The notes under the pieces are model-generated. The model saw only the letters and a program-made list of their open reading frames with translations. It searched no databases and had not been told where the DNA came from. A DNA stretch of 64,000 nucleotides from NCBI GenBank assembly GCA_022571515.1, contig JACZXQ010000020.1, positions 1-64,000 of the forward strand. The letters run 5' to 3'. The position numbers were made by a program, and so were the translations under genes. Positions 9,928 through 18,954 of the stretch are shown here, in pieces. Origin of the DNA: Gemmatimonadota bacterium (GTDB lineage Bacteria; Gemmatimonadota; Gemmatimonadetes; Longimicrobiales; Gaopeijiaceae). Positions within the stretch are counted from its first letter, which is position 1; each line of letters begins with the position of its first letter.

Positions 9928-11365
9928 CGGGCGCTCCCACGCGTGATTCCGCCTCGGATCCGTAGCGGTTGATGACCGGGTCGACCCATTCCTCCAGAAA
10001 ACGGTCGACCTGTTGGGGCGCGCGGCCCACGAAACGGGCCGGGTCCACGAGCTCCTCGAGCTGGTCGAGGCTCATGCCGAATGCCTCGTCTCCGGCGATG
10101 CGCTCCAGAAGGTCGCTCTGAGCTCCCTCGTCCTTCATGCGTGCGGCCGCTTCCATGGAATGCAGTCGTATCCGTTCGTGGAGCTTCTGGCGGTCGCCGC
10201 CGGCCGCGGTGGCCTTCATCAGAACGGTTTCGGTGGCCATGAACGGCAGATGCACCGCGAGGTTGTTTCGGATGACGTGAGGGTTCACCACAAGCCCTGC
10301 GGAAACGTTTTCCACGAGGACGAGGATTCCATCCACCGCGAGGAACGCGTCGGGGATCGAGAGCCTCCGGTTCGCGGAGTCGTCCAGGGTTCGCTCCAGC
10401 CACTGCGTCGCATGCGTCAACTGAGGATCCTGTGCCAGCGTGATCACGTGGCGCGCCATGGCGCAGATTCTTTCGGCACGCATGGGATTCCGCTTGTACG
10501 GCATGGCCGACGAGCCGATCTGTTCCGCTTCGAACGGCTCCTCCACCTCGCGCAGGTGCGCGAGCAGGCGAAGATCGTTCCCCATCTTGGAGGCGGAGGC
10601 GGCCAGGCCCGCCAGGGTCGCCAGAACCTGGGCGTCGATCTTGCGCGTGTAGGTCTGGCCGGTCACTCCGAAGCGCTCACTGAAGCCCATGCTCTCCGCC
10701 ACGGCCCCGTCGAGGCGCTCGACCTTGTCGTGATTCCCTTCGAAGAGATCCAGGAACGACGCCTGCGTGCCCGTCGCGCCAGCGACGCCTAGGAAGCGCA
10801 GGCGGCCCAGGCGGTGCTCCAGTTCCTCCAGGTCGAGTAGGAAGTCCTGGATCCACAAGGTGGCGCGCTTCCCGACGGTGGTGGGCTGGGCGGGCTGGAA
10901 GTGGGTATACCCGAGCGTGGGCAGGTCTCTGTACTCTCGGGCGAACCCCGCCAGAGCCGACACACAACGTACCAGACGGTCGCGCACCAACTCGAGGCCT
11001 GCCCGGTGAAGGATCAGATCCGTGTTGTCGCCGATGTAGGCGCTTGTGGCGCCTAGGTGGATGATGCCACGTGCCGCTGGAGCGGCATCACCGAACAGGT
11101 GCACGTGGGCCATGACGTCATGCCGAAAGCGCCGCTCGTACTCTGCGGCCTGGTCGAGGTCCACATCATCGAGGTGAGCCCGCATCTCGGTGAGCGCTTC
11201 GGGAGGGATGGGCAGCCCCAGTTCCGCTTGGGCCTCCGCGAGCGCCAGCCAGAGGCGCCGCCAGGTGCCGAAACGGCGCGCCGGCGAGAAGACGGCCTGC
11301 ATCTCGTTGGAGGCGTAGCGCTCCGCCAAGGGGTGTACGAACCGATCTGGCGACCGCTCGCTCAT
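9914..11365 (-). CDS. purB: Adenylosuccinate lyase
   Basis: Cleaves SAICAR to AICAR and adenylosuccinate to AMP, releasing fumarate. The lyase-family signature GSSAMPYKRNPMRAERI is near residue 290, and GATSAYIGDNTDL near residue 105. At about 483 residues and with C-terminal sequence unlike the about 430-residue Bacillus PurB, it resembles the animal-type enzyme. Two starts are possible: ATG at 11365 (MSERSPDRFVHPL), chosen because it is ATG with a GGTGAG about 8 bases upstream, or GTG at 11392, which would overlap the upstream protease gene by 17 bases. Confidence 0.95.
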   Translation of the reverse strand: MSERSPDRFVHPLAERYASNEMQAVFSPARRFGTWRRLWLALAEAQAELGLPIPPEALTEMRAHLDDVDLDQAAEYERRFRHDVMAHVHLFGDAAPAARGIIHLGATSAYIGDNTDLILHRAGLELVRDRLVRCVSALAGFAREYRDLPTLGYTHFQPAQPTTVGKRATLWIQDFLLDLEELEHRLGRLRFLGVAGATGTQASFLDLFEGNHDKVERLDGAVAESMGFSERFGVTGQTYTRKIDAQVLATLAGLAASASKMGNDLRLLAHLREVEEPFEAEQIGSSAMPYKRNPMRAERICAMARHVITLAQDPQLTHATQWLERTLDDSANRRLSIPDAFLAVDGILVLVENVSAGLVVNPHVIRNNLAVHLPFMATETVLMKATAAGGDRQKLHERIRLHSMEAAARMKDEGAQSDLLERIAGDEAFGMSLDQLEELVDPARFVGRAPQQVDRFLEEWVDPVINRYGSEAESRVGAPDVRV

Positions 11366-11375
11366 CGCGGGCCGC

Positions 11376-12848
11376 TCACCATCGGAAGTCACGGGCCGTC
11401 AGGCCACCGTTGCGCTCGAACCAGATTCGAACGCGTCCAGCCGCTTGGGCGAGGAGGCGGGCCGCGGTCTCCGCGCTGTCGATTGCCCGATTGTTCATCT
11501 GCAGGAGTACGTCTCCCTCTCGAAACCCCGTAGCCTGTGCCAGGTCCGTCGCGATCGACACGATCAACGCCCCCGACTCGGACTGGATCCCTCGCTCCGC
11601 CCGAACCTGGGGTGTGACGGTGATGAGCTGCATTCGGTCTCCCACCGTCACGCGCTCCGCCACGAGCGACGGAAGCTCGCTGGCGGTCAGCGTCGCGGTC
11701 CCGTTTCGCCCCTCGATCTCCAACGTGAGCGGATCGCCCGCCCGAAGATCCAAGAGAAGCGCCTGGAAATCCAGTGGCGTCACCAGACGGTGGCCGTTCG
11801 CCACAAGCAGACGATCCCCGCCGCGGATGCCCTCGCGGGCCGCGGGGGACCCGGGCACCACGTCGGAGACGAGTACGCCTCTCGTACGCCCCCACGCGTC
11901 GGCTTCGACCGGCTCCACGTGGAGACCCAGCCAGGGGCGCTTGACCTCGCCGTACTGGATGAGGTCGTCAGCCACCCTGAGGGCCCGGCGGATGGGGATC
12001 GCGAAACCCAGGCCTTCGCTGCCGCCGCTGCGGGAGAAGATCGAGCTGTTCACACCGATCACCTCGCCGAGCGCGTTCACGAGGGGGCCGCCCGAGTTGC
12101 CCGGGTTGATCGATGCGTCGGTCTGGATCATGCCCAGGTAGACCACACGGTCCCCGCCGCTCGGCACGATGTGCCGGCCCAGTGCCGAAATCACGCCGGC
12201 GGTGACCGTGGGCTCGGAGTTCGAGAACAGGTACCCGAGCGGGTTTCCGATCGCCAGGGCCCACTCCCCGATCATGAGGTCCTCGGAGGAGCCGATCGGC
12301 GCTACCGGGAGGGAAGCGCCCGTCACCTTGAGGATCGCGATATCGGTGACCTCGTCGCTCCCAACGAGTTCGGCCGGAAGATCGCGGCCGTCCGGGAGCG
12401 CGACCATGATCCGGTTCGCGCCACGTACGACGTGTTCGTTCGTCATGACGTAACCGTCACTGCGCACGAAGAAGCCGGACCCGAGGCCCGCACTCTGCCT
12501 CGTGCGTGGCATCCGCGGGTCGAAGAAGTCGAACACGGAGCGGCGTACCTGCTCCGTGCGCATCACGTTGACGCTGACCACGGACGGCGCTACCCGGCTG
12601 GCCGCCCTGACGATCGCCGTGCTGCGGGACTGGCCAACCCCGTCCGACGCACCCTGCGGACTCGGTGGCCTGAGCGGCGCCCCCGAAGTGGCCGCCGCCG
12701 CTTCGGTCCCGTCCGGTCCCGGACGGTCCACCTCGGCCGCCTCACAGGCCGTCAGCATCGCCGTGAGGAGCAGCGCGGGAATAAACCGGTATCGGTACAG
12801 GAGCAAGGTCCGAGCGTCCTTCAACAGGCTTTTAGAGGTCAGCGCCAA
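11376..12848 (-). CDS. HtrA/DegP-family serine protease, predicted lipoprotein
   Basis: Periplasmic quality-control protease or chaperone of family S1C. The N-terminus has basic residues, a hydrophobic stretch (RFIPALLLTAM) and the lipobox LTAC with Cys35, so it should be a lipoprotein, unlike most DegP proteins. The catalytic triad is visible as His139 (TNEHVV), Asp169 (EVTDIAIL) and Ser252 (INPGNSGGPL). Two PDZ domains follow, at about 305-385 and 395-490; the second is divergent. The TTG start at 12848 overlaps fsa by 17 bases and has GGAG about 6 bases upstream. Its position between a transaldolase-like aldolase and purB gives no obvious pathway link. Confidence 0.92.
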   Translation of the reverse strand: MALTSKSLLKDARTLLLYRYRFIPALLLTAMLTACEAAEVDRPGPDGTEAAAATSGAPLRPPSPQGASDGVGQSRSTAIVRAASRVAPSVVSVNVMRTEQVRRSVFDFFDPRMPRTRQSAGLGSGFFVRSDGYVMTNEHVVRGANRIMVALPDGRDLPAELVGSDEVTDIAILKVTGASLPVAPIGSSEDLMIGEWALAIGNPLGYLFSNSEPTVTAGVISALGRHIVPSGGDRVVYLGMIQTDASINPGNSGGPLVNALGEVIGVNSSIFSRSGGSEGLGFAIPIRRALRVADDLIQYGEVKRPWLGLHVEPVEADAWGRTRGVLVSDVVPGSPAAREGIRGGDRLLVANGHRLVTPLDFQALLLDLRAGDPLTLEIEGRNGTATLTASELPSLVAERVTVGDRMQLITVTPQVRAERGIQSESGALIVSIATDLAQATGFREGDVLLQMNNRAIDSAETAARLLAQAAGRVRIWFERNGGLTARDFRW

Positions 12849-13488
12849 GGGATCTCCAGTCCTCCAAGAACCGCTCGAGCCCCAAATCGGTGAGTGGGTG
12901 CTTCAGAAGTTGATACAGGACCTTGGCGGGAAGTGTGCCGCAGTCGGCTCCCATCAAGAGCGCCTGCACGACGTGCTGCGGGTGCCGCAACGACGCCGCG
13001 AGGATCTCCGTCTCGATCGCGTAGTTGTCATAGACCTGTCGGATCTGGGCGACGAGATCCATGCCGTCGCCCGATATGTCGTCGATCCGCCCGACGAACG
13101 GCGAGATGTATGTCGCCCCGGCCTTCGCCGCCAAATGAGCCTGCGTGACCGAGAAACAGAGGGTGACGTTGACGCTGACGCCGTCGCTGCGGAGCCGGCG
13201 GCAGGCCCTCAGGCCGTCTTCGGTGAGCGGGACCTTGACGACGATGTTGTCGTGGAGCCCAGCCAGCCGCTTTCCTTCGGAGACCATGGTGTCGGCATCC
13301 AGCGCCACCACTTCGGCGCTCACCGGTCCGTCCACCGCCTCGCAGATCTCCAGGAAGATCTCCCTCGGATCACGGTCGCCGGCCACCTTGGCCAGAAGGG
13401 ACGGATTCGTCGTCACCCCGTCGATGAGTCCGGCGTCCGCCGCCCTGCGGATTTCGTCTATGTCGGCAGTGTCCAAAAAAATCTTCAT
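12832..13488 (-). CDS. fsa: Fructose-6-phosphate aldolase / small transaldolase
   Basis: Class I aldolase of the TalC/MipB/FSA family, 218 residues. The N-terminus MKIFLDTADIDEIRRA and the segment GVTTNPSLLAK are diagnostic. The Schiff-base lysine is Lys85 (NIVVKVPLT), and the C-terminal half carries AGATYISPFVGRIDD. Such proteins act either as transaldolases or as fructose-6-phosphate aldolases; the sequence alone does not settle which. As a transaldolase it would serve the pentose phosphate pathway, which feeds PRPP to the purine genes downstream. The ATG overlaps the truA stop (ATGA). Confidence 0.93.
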   Translation of the reverse strand: MKIFLDTADIDEIRRAADAGLIDGVTTNPSLLAKVAGDRDPREIFLEICEAVDGPVSAEVVALDADTMVSEGKRLAGLHDNIVVKVPLTEDGLRACRRLRSDGVSVNVTLCFSVTQAHLAAKAGATYISPFVGRIDDISGDGMDLVAQIRQVYDNYAIETEILAASLRHPQHVVQALLMGADCGTLPAKVLYQLLKHPLTDLGLERFLEDWRSLGADL

Positions 13489-14303
13489 GGTGTCGGTGTG
13501 CTCCGCGTGGGATGAGTGCCTGGGGCAGCCTCGTTGGCGGGCTCAGGGTAATCTACTCGAGTGAGGAAGAGTCCCTCGGGCGGCGCCGGGGGAGAGGTCT
13601 CCAACTCGGTCCGCTCGTTCCGCAACAACTCCGTGAGGTCTGCCAGGGGGCGCTGATCGGACGCGATCTGCGCCATGGTCCCGACCAAGTAGCGGACCAT
13701 GTGATGGAGGTAGCGATCGGCGGTGATGGAAAACGACAGGCCGAGGGTTCCCCAAGGCTCCCAGGCGGCGCTCATGATCGTGCACCGGTAGCCGCGTTCG
13801 GGCTGGCCGGCCTTGGCGAATCGCTCGAAGGAATACGTGCCGGGAAGCTCCGCCGCGGCCCGCTCGAGGACGGCAGGGTCGGCCCGGTTGCCGTGGGGCC
13901 AGCACCAGCGGCGGTGGAAGGGTGAGGAGGCCTCCGCCACAAGCCCGAGGTGATACTCGTAGGTGCGCGCGATCGCATCGTATCGGGGATGGAAGTCCGG
14001 ACTCACCCGGTCCACACGCTCGACCCACACGTCATTCGGCAGGACGGCGTTGAGGGCCCGATGCAGCTCCTCCGCGCTCCAGCGCTCCGGGACCGACACC
14101 GCGGCGACCTGCCCTGTGGCGTGAACGCCACGGTCGGTACGTCCGGAACCGATGACCGTGATGAGGCCTCCAGTCAGCCGCTCCAAGGCCGATTGGATTA
14201 CTCCCTGGACGGTGCGTTCCTCGCGCTGTATCTGCCAGCCGAAAAACGCGGATCCGTCGTAGTGCAGGGTTAGCTTGAGCCGATTCTCCGCGGCGGAATC
14301 CAC
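13485..14303 (-). CDS. truA: tRNA pseudouridine(38-40) synthase
   Basis: Makes pseudouridine at positions 38-40 of tRNA anticodon arms. The 272-residue protein has the catalytic Asp57 in SGRTDRGVHATGQ and the N-terminal LKLTLHYDGSAFFGWQIQ. The start is GTG at 14303 with no strong Shine-Dalgarno sequence. It is the first gene of the 12-gene minus-strand run that ends in add, so the operon promoter should lie in the 146 bases shared with trpD. TTGACT is present on the minus strand (14337-14332), but I see no convincing -10 at a normal distance from it. Confidence 0.95.
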   Translation of the reverse strand: MDSAAENRLKLTLHYDGSAFFGWQIQREERTVQGVIQSALERLTGGLITVIGSGRTDRGVHATGQVAAVSVPERWSAEELHRALNAVLPNDVWVERVDRVSPDFHPRYDAIARTYEYHLGLVAEASSPFHRRWCWPHGNRADPAVLERAAAELPGTYSFERFAKAGQPERGYRCTIMSAAWEPWGTLGLSFSITADRYLHHMVRYLVGTMAQIASDQRPLADLTELLRNERTELETSPPAPPEGLFLTRVDYPEPANEAAPGTHPTRSTPTP

Positions 14304-14359
14304 GCACCGAAGGTAGAGTGAGGCACCCTGAAGTCAAGCGCGTTCCAGAACCGCGGGAA

Positions 14360-14389
14360 TTGACCCCGAATCCCGGTCCGGACTACCAT
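14360..14389 (+). promoter_or_regulatory. Candidate sigma70-type promoter for trpD
   Basis: TTGACC at 14360-14365 and TACCAT at 14384-14389 are separated by 18 bases, giving 5/6 and 4/6 matches to the consensus boxes. The start codon is 61 bases past the -10 box. This is read by eye in the truA-trpD divergent gap. Confidence 0.35.
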
Positions 14390-14449
14390 TCCCGATGCCC
14401 CGTGTCCAGGGCACGAGTCGCATACGTCCAACCACCGCGAGACGAAAGA

Positions 14450-15496
14450 ATGACCAAAGTCCCCGCCCAGGATTCGCCCGACGCCCTCAAAGCGTTGGTG
14501 GCTCACGTCGCGCTCGGGGGGGACCTCGACTCCGCCCAGGCGGAGGCCGTGTTCGACCATTTCATGGACGGAAGCGCGTCCCAAGTCCAGATGGCGGCTT
14601 TCCTCACCGCTCTCGGGGTGAAGGGGATCGTCGCCGGTGAGATCGCGGGGGGGGTTCGCGCGCTGCGCACCGCCATGGTCACGGTCCCGGCAGAGGGGCT
14701 CGATACCCTCGTCGACACCTGCGGTACTGGCGGGGGGACCGTTACCACGTTCAACATCTCCACGGCCGCGGCCTTGGTGGCGGCTGGGGCAGGCGTACGG
14801 ATCGCCAAGCACGGCAACCGATCGTTCAGCTCCAAGAGCGGTAGCGCGGATGTGCTGGAGGCGTTGGGTGTGCGGATCGAACTGAGCCCCGACGAGATGG
14901 AGCGCGTGCTGGCCGACGTCGGCATCGTGTTCATGTTCGCTCCCCTCCTGCACCCTGCCATGCGCCACGTCGGACCGGTCCGGCGCGAGCTGGGCTTTCC
15001 GACGATCATGAACATTCTGGGCCCTCTCACCAACCCCGCGGGAGTCACGAGGCAAGTCGTGGGTGTTGCCGATCCGTCGCTGATGGGCACGATCGTGGCC
15101 GCGTTGCGCGAGTTGGGGCATCGCCGGGCGCTCGTGGTGCACGGGGAGCCGGGAATGGACGAGTTGAGCCCATTAGGCGCCACCAAGGTGGCCGAACTGA
15201 TCGGCGCCGATATCCGCGAGTTCACGGTCACTCCGGAAGAGTTGGGCGTGGAGCGAGGCGACGTGGAAGGCCTGGCCGGTGGCGAGCCCGCAGAGAACGC
15301 CGCGCTCATCGAGAGGGTGCTCTCAGGGGAGGAACGCGGCTCGGCGCGCGCCGCAACGGTTCTCAATGCTGGTGCAGCCATCTACGTGGCCGATGAGGCC
15401 AAGACCTTGAAGGACGGCGTGGCGGCGGCCGAAGGCGCTCTGGACTCCGGCGCGGCACGGGATACGTTGGCCGCGCTCAAGGCTGCGACCCGGTAG
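14450..15496 (+). CDS. trpD: Anthranilate phosphoribosyltransferase
   Basis: Second step of tryptophan synthesis: anthranilate and PRPP to phosphoribosylanthranilate. The protein is 348 residues with the family segments DTCGTGGG (about 88-95), KHGNRSFSSKSGSADVLEALG (about 121-141, Ser and Lys contacts to PRPP) and GPLTNPAG. The frame is open for 44 codons further upstream, but MTKVPAQDS at 14450 is where homology-like sequence begins. It converges on lexA with 9 bases between, and is followed on the same strand, past lexA, by trpC, trpF and trpB. trpE and trpG are not in the window. Confidence 0.95.
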   Translation: MTKVPAQDSPDALKALVAHVALGGDLDSAQAEAVFDHFMDGSASQVQMAAFLTALGVKGIVAGEIAGGVRALRTAMVTVPAEGLDTLVDTCGTGGGTVTTFNISTAAALVAAGAGVRIAKHGNRSFSSKSGSADVLEALGVRIELSPDEMERVLADVGIVFMFAPLLHPAMRHVGPVRRELGFPTIMNILGPLTNPAGVTRQVVGVADPSLMGTIVAALRELGHRRALVVHGEPGMDELSPLGATKVAELIGADIREFTVTPEELGVERGDVEGLAGGEPAENAALIERVLSGEERGSARAATVLNAGAAIYVADEAKTLKDGVAAAEGALDSGAARDTLAALKAATR

Positions 15497-15505
15497 TACT
15501 TCCCT

Positions 15506-16114
15506 CTAGTACTTCCGAATGATGCCGACCACCACGCCCTGCACGGCGACGTTGTCGGCATCCTCGACGATCGGCGGCATGGCCAGGTTGGCGGGCTGCA
15601 GCCGGATACGCCCATCAGGCTCGCGATAGAGCTTCTTGACCGTCGCCGATTCACCACCCACCAGGGCGACCACCATCTGTCCGTCCTCTGCGGTGTCCTG
15701 GGCAGCGACCACGATGTAGTCCCCATCCCGGATCTGCTCGTCGATCATGGAATCACCCTCGACCCGGAGCACGTAGTTGTCGCGGTTCTGACGTACCATG
15801 TCCGGCGGTACGGCGAGGGACTCGTGTTGGGTTATGGCCTCGATGGGAAGCCCGGCTGCTACCGCCCCGAGCAGCGGCAGCTCGACCACGCTAGGGCTAC
15901 TGTCGGGGGGCGTAAGCTCGATGGAACGGCTCTCGTTATAGGCCTTCCGGATATAGCCTTTGCGCTCCAGATTGCTCAAGTGCTCGTGGACCGTTGCCAG
16001 AGAGGAATATCCGAACTCTTCGGCGATCTCCTCGAAGCTCGGCGCGTATCCGTGGGCTTCGATGAACACCTCGATGTGGTCCAAGATTTGCTTTTGGCGC
16101 TTCGTCAGCGGCAT
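15506..16114 (-). CDS. lexA: LexA repressor
   Basis: SOS-response repressor and self-cleaving protease, 202 residues. The winged helix-turn-helix covers about 1-65 (PLTKRQKQILDHIEVFI and EEFGYSSLATVHEHLSNLE). The cleavage site is Ala87-Gly88 in GAVAAGLP. The catalytic dyad is Ser122 (VEGDSMID) and Lys160 (ATVKKLY). The ATG at 16114 has an excellent AAGGAGGT 5 bases upstream; a longer open frame to 16189 is not needed. Two direct-repeat operator-like sites overlap its promoter, consistent with autoregulation. It sits between trpD and trpC on the opposite strand. Confidence 0.96.
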   Translation of the reverse strand: MPLTKRQKQILDHIEVFIEAHGYAPSFEEIAEEFGYSSLATVHEHLSNLERKGYIRKAYNESRSIELTPPDSSPSVVELPLLGAVAAGLPIEAITQHESLAVPPDMVRQNRDNYVLRVEGDSMIDEQIRDGDYIVVAAQDTAEDGQMVVALVGGESATVKKLYREPDGRIRLQPANLAMPPIVEDADNVAVQGVVVGIIRKY

Positions 16115-16143
16115 GCGGACCTCCTTCGATTCGGTGAGAACCC

Positions 16144-16189
16144 GAACAAGCACCGAACTCACGATACCCGAACGTTGCCCGAAACGCAA
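16144..16189 (-). promoter_or_regulatory. lexA promoter with two direct-repeat LexA-box-like sites
   Basis: On the plus strand GAAC (16144-16147), 7 bases, GAAC (16155-16158) forms a perfect GAAC-N7-GAAC, the reverse complement of GTTC-N7-GTTC. A second, imperfect site is GAAC (16170-16173), 7 bases, GAAA (16181-16184), 26 bases from the first. Read on the minus strand, TTGCGT (16189-16184), 17 bases, TATCGT (16166-16161) makes a plausible promoter; the imperfect site lies inside its spacer and the perfect one just downstream of the -10. GTTC-N7-GTTC is the operator described for alphaproteobacterial LexA. Confidence 0.6.
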
Positions 16190-16236
16190 GGTTTTGCCTG
16201 GATCATGACTCGCCTGCCAAGCTCTCTGGGGTTCCC

Positions 16237-17049
16237 ATGAGCGCCGAATCCGGCATCCTCGACAGGATCGCGGCGACCAAGCGGGAGGAGGTCGAGGCGC
16301 TCCGTCCTCGAGCCGCAGACCTGCACGCTGCTGTTCTGGAGGCTGACCCCCCGCGGGATTTCGCCGGTGCCTTGAATCGGCCAGGGCTGGTCTCCGTGAT
16401 CGCTGAGATGAAGCGCCGGTCCCCCGGTTCCGGTCCCATCCGGCCCGATCTCGAGCCCGCCGGACTCGCGTCTCGTTACCAGGCCGGTGGCGCGGCGGCG
16501 CTCTCGGTCCTCACGGACCGGGACTATTTCGGCGGCTCGCTCGATGACCTCCGCGCCGCCAGGGCGGCCGTGGATCTTCCGGTCCTGCGAAAGGACTTCC
16601 TGATCGACCCGCTCCAGGTGCTCGAGGCACGGGCCGCTGGGTCGGACGCGGTCCTACTCATCGTGCGCATCCTCGATGACGCCCGTCTCGCGGAACTGCT
16701 CAGCATGGCCGAATCCCTGGGCATGTCGGCGCTGGTGGAGGCCCACGATGGCACGGAGCTTCAGAGGGCGCTGCAGGCTGGAGCGCGCGTTGTGGGGATC
16801 AACAATCGTGATCTCGGCACCTTCACCACGCGGATCGACGTGACACTGGACCTGCTTCCAGAAGTGCCGGACGAGGTTGTGGTCGTCTCCGAGAGCGGAA
16901 TCAGGAGTGGCGACGACGTCACCCGTCTGGGAGGTGTTGGAGTAGATGCTGTGCTCGTCGGGGAGTGGCTGCTCGGCCACGAGGACCCGGCGGAGGGTGT
17001 ACGCGAGCTGGCAGGCCACCCGGTCGAGGCACGGGCCAGCCATGGCTGA
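16237..17049 (+). CDS. trpC: Indole-3-glycerol phosphate synthase
   Basis: Ring closure of CdRP to indole-3-glycerol phosphate. The protein is a 270-residue TIM barrel. Family segments are SVIAEMKRRSPGSGPI (with the catalytic Lys near residue 54), LPVLRKDFLIDPLQV (Lys near residue 112), VGINNRDLGTF and VSESGIRSGDDV. It is followed by trpF, whose start overlaps by 8 bases. The 122-base gap to lexA must hold promoters for both directions; I see no clear plus-strand promoter. Confidence 0.96.
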   Translation: MSAESGILDRIAATKREEVEALRPRAADLHAAVLEADPPRDFAGALNRPGLVSVIAEMKRRSPGSGPIRPDLEPAGLASRYQAGGAAALSVLTDRDYFGGSLDDLRAARAAVDLPVLRKDFLIDPLQVLEARAAGSDAVLLIVRILDDARLAELLSMAESLGMSALVEAHDGTELQRALQAGARVVGINNRDLGTFTTRIDVTLDLLPEVPDEVVVVSESGIRSGDDVTRLGGVGVDAVLVGEWLLGHEDPAEGVRELAGHPVEARASHG

Positions 17050-17731
17050 GTCCCAGCCCCGGCCTCCCTACTCCGATCTCGCTATGCTGCCAGTGGTAAA
17101 GATCTGTGGCGTCACACGGGTGGAGGATGCCCGCCTGGCCCAATCGCTCGGTGCGGGCTACGTGGGCATGATTCTTTCCGGTGGGTTCGAGCGATCCGTG
17201 ACGCCTGAAGTGGCGGCGGCGATCACGTCCAGCCTCGAGATCAAGACCGTAGCGGTTCTGGTAGACGAATCGGTCGAGGTCGCGGCGGTTATTGCCGAAA
17301 CCGTAGGTGCCGCTGTACTACAGCTTCACGGAAACGAGCCTGCAGGCGTGGTAGCCGAGCTCAGAGCGGCGGGCGATTGGCTGGTGTGGAAGGCGCTCCG
17401 ATTGAGGGAGGATTATGATCTGGAGCGGGGTCTCCAACGCTACGGGGAATCGGTGGACGGCTTTCTGCTGGAGGGCTGGCACCCGAGCAAGGTGGGTGGT
17501 TCGGGGGTGGCCTTCGCCTGGGATGAGTTCGCCGCGGCGCGGGACGGATTCCCGGAGGGAGTCGATCTGATCGCGGCGGGTGGGCTCACGCCCGAGAACG
17601 TGCGGGAAGCCGTATCGCTGTTACGGCCGGACGTTGTGGACGTGAGCTCCGGTGTGGAGATCGAGGTTGGAATCAAGGATCCGGGCCTGGTTCAGGCCTT
17701 CGTGACGCATATACGAGGAGAACGCGGCTAG
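17042..17731 (+). CDS. trpF: Phosphoribosylanthranilate isomerase
   Basis: Amadori rearrangement of PRA to CdRP. Conserved residues are in [13 protein letters not shown] (catalytic Cys), LQLHGNE, LLEG and [13 protein letters not shown] use the ATG at 17042 (MAESQPRPP), which overlaps trpC by 8 bases and gives 229 residues; the ATG at 17084 (MLPVVKICG) is also possible and would give the more usual short N-terminus. The TAG stop shares its G with the GTG start of trpB. Confidence 0.94.
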   Translation: MAESQPRPPYSDLAMLPVVKICGVTRVEDARLAQSLGAGYVGMILSGGFERSVTPEVAAAITSSLEIKTVAVLVDESVEVAAVIAETVGAAVLQLHGNEPAGVVAELRAAGDWLVWKALRLREDYDLERGLQRYGESVDGFLLEGWHPSKVGGSGVAFAWDEFAAARDGFPEGVDLIAAGGLTPENVREAVSLLRPDVVDVSSGVEIEVGIKDPGLVQAFVTHIRGERG

Positions 17732-18948
17732 TGTCCCGTGACCAAGCTATGGAAGCATCTGCGCAGGCGGATGATCGGTTCGGGGCGTTCGGCGGCCGGT
17801 ACGTCCCGGAGACGCTGATCGCCGCGCTCGATGAGCTGACCGCGGCCTATGCAGCGGCGCGCCAAGACGACGCCTTCCAAGAGGAACTGCGGGACCTTTT
17901 GCGCGACTATGTCGGCCGCCCCACACCTTTGTACCGCGCTCGCCGGCTCGAAGAGGCCGCCTCGAGCGGTGAGTTGTATCTCAAGCGAGAAGACCTCAAC
18001 CACACCGGCGCCCACAAGATCAACAACACCATCGGCCAGACACTCCTGGCGCGCCGCATGGGGAAGGGAAGGATCATCGCCGAAACCGGCGCCGGCCAAC
18101 ACGGTGTGGCGACGGCAACCGCGTGCGCCCTCTTCGACATCGAGTGTGTCGTCTACATGGGTGAAGAGGACGTCGAGCGTCAGGCGTTGAACGTGTATCG
18201 CATGGAGCTGTTGGGCGCCGAGGTACGACCGGTAGGGTCCGGCACCCGCACGCTCAAAGACGCGACCAACGAAGCGATCCGCGACTGGGTGACGAACGTT
18301 CAGGGAACCCACTACATCATCGGGTCGGTGGTGGGCCCGGCTCCGTTTCCGCGCATGGTGCGCGACTTTCAGGCCGTGATCGGCGAAGAAGCCCGCGCTC
18401 AAATGCTGGAGCGGGTGGGGCGGCTACCGGCGGCTGTGATCGCGTGCGTCGGCGGGGGTTCCAACGCGATGGGCATCTTCCACGCCTTCATCGACGATCA
18501 GGAAGTGGAGCTCATCGGCGTCGAGGCGGCCGGAGAGGGCCTGGATTCGGGCCGGCATTCCGCGTCCCTGGCGGCAGGAAGACCTGGTGTCCTCCACGGT
18601 GCCATGAGTTATCTTCTTCAGGACGCCGATGGGCAGGTCGCACCGGCCCACTCGGTGTCGGCGGGGTTGGACTACCCTGGGGTCGGCCCCGAGCATTCAC
18701 ATCTGAAAGAGATCGGTCGGGCCCGCTACGTATCCGTCACGGATGGGGAGGCCTTGGACGCGTTCCATCGCCTCGGCGAACTGGAAGGCATCATCCCGGC
18801 ACTTGAGAGTGCGCACGCCATTGCCTACGCTCTCCGTGCCGGGTCGGGCTACGCGGACGGCGGACCGACTCTGATTTGCCTGAGTGGCCGCGGTGACAAG
18901 GACGTGGCGCACGTCGCGCGACTAGAGGGTAGGGATTCGATTCTCTGA
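17731..18948 (+). CDS. trpB: Tryptophan synthase beta chain
   Basis: PLP enzyme that joins indole and serine to tryptophan, working with TrpA. The protein is 405 residues of the classical TrpB1 type. The PLP lysine is Lys96 in [14 protein letters not shown], and the phosphate-binding glycine loop is [12 protein letters not shown] near residue 235. The GTG at 17731 overlaps trpF by one base (TAGTG), with AGGAG about 10 bases upstream. An ATG at 17749 is an alternative start. Its partner trpA is not next to it: two signalling-type genes intervene. Confidence 0.96.
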   Translation: MSRDQAMEASAQADDRFGAFGGRYVPETLIAALDELTAAYAAARQDDAFQEELRDLLRDYVGRPTPLYRARRLEEAASSGELYLKREDLNHTGAHKINNTIGQTLLARRMGKGRIIAETGAGQHGVATATACALFDIECVVYMGEEDVERQALNVYRMELLGAEVRPVGSGTRTLKDATNEAIRDWVTNVQGTHYIIGSVVGPAPFPRMVRDFQAVIGEEARAQMLERVGRLPAAVIACVGGGSNAMGIFHAFIDDQEVELIGVEAAGEGLDSGRHSASLAAGRPGVLHGAMSYLLQDADGQVAPAHSVSAGLDYPGVGPEHSHLKEIGRARYVSVTDGEALDAFHRLGELEGIIPALESAHAIAYALRAGSGYADGGPTLICLSGRGDKDVAHVARLEGRDSIL

Positions 18949-18954
18949 TGAGCT

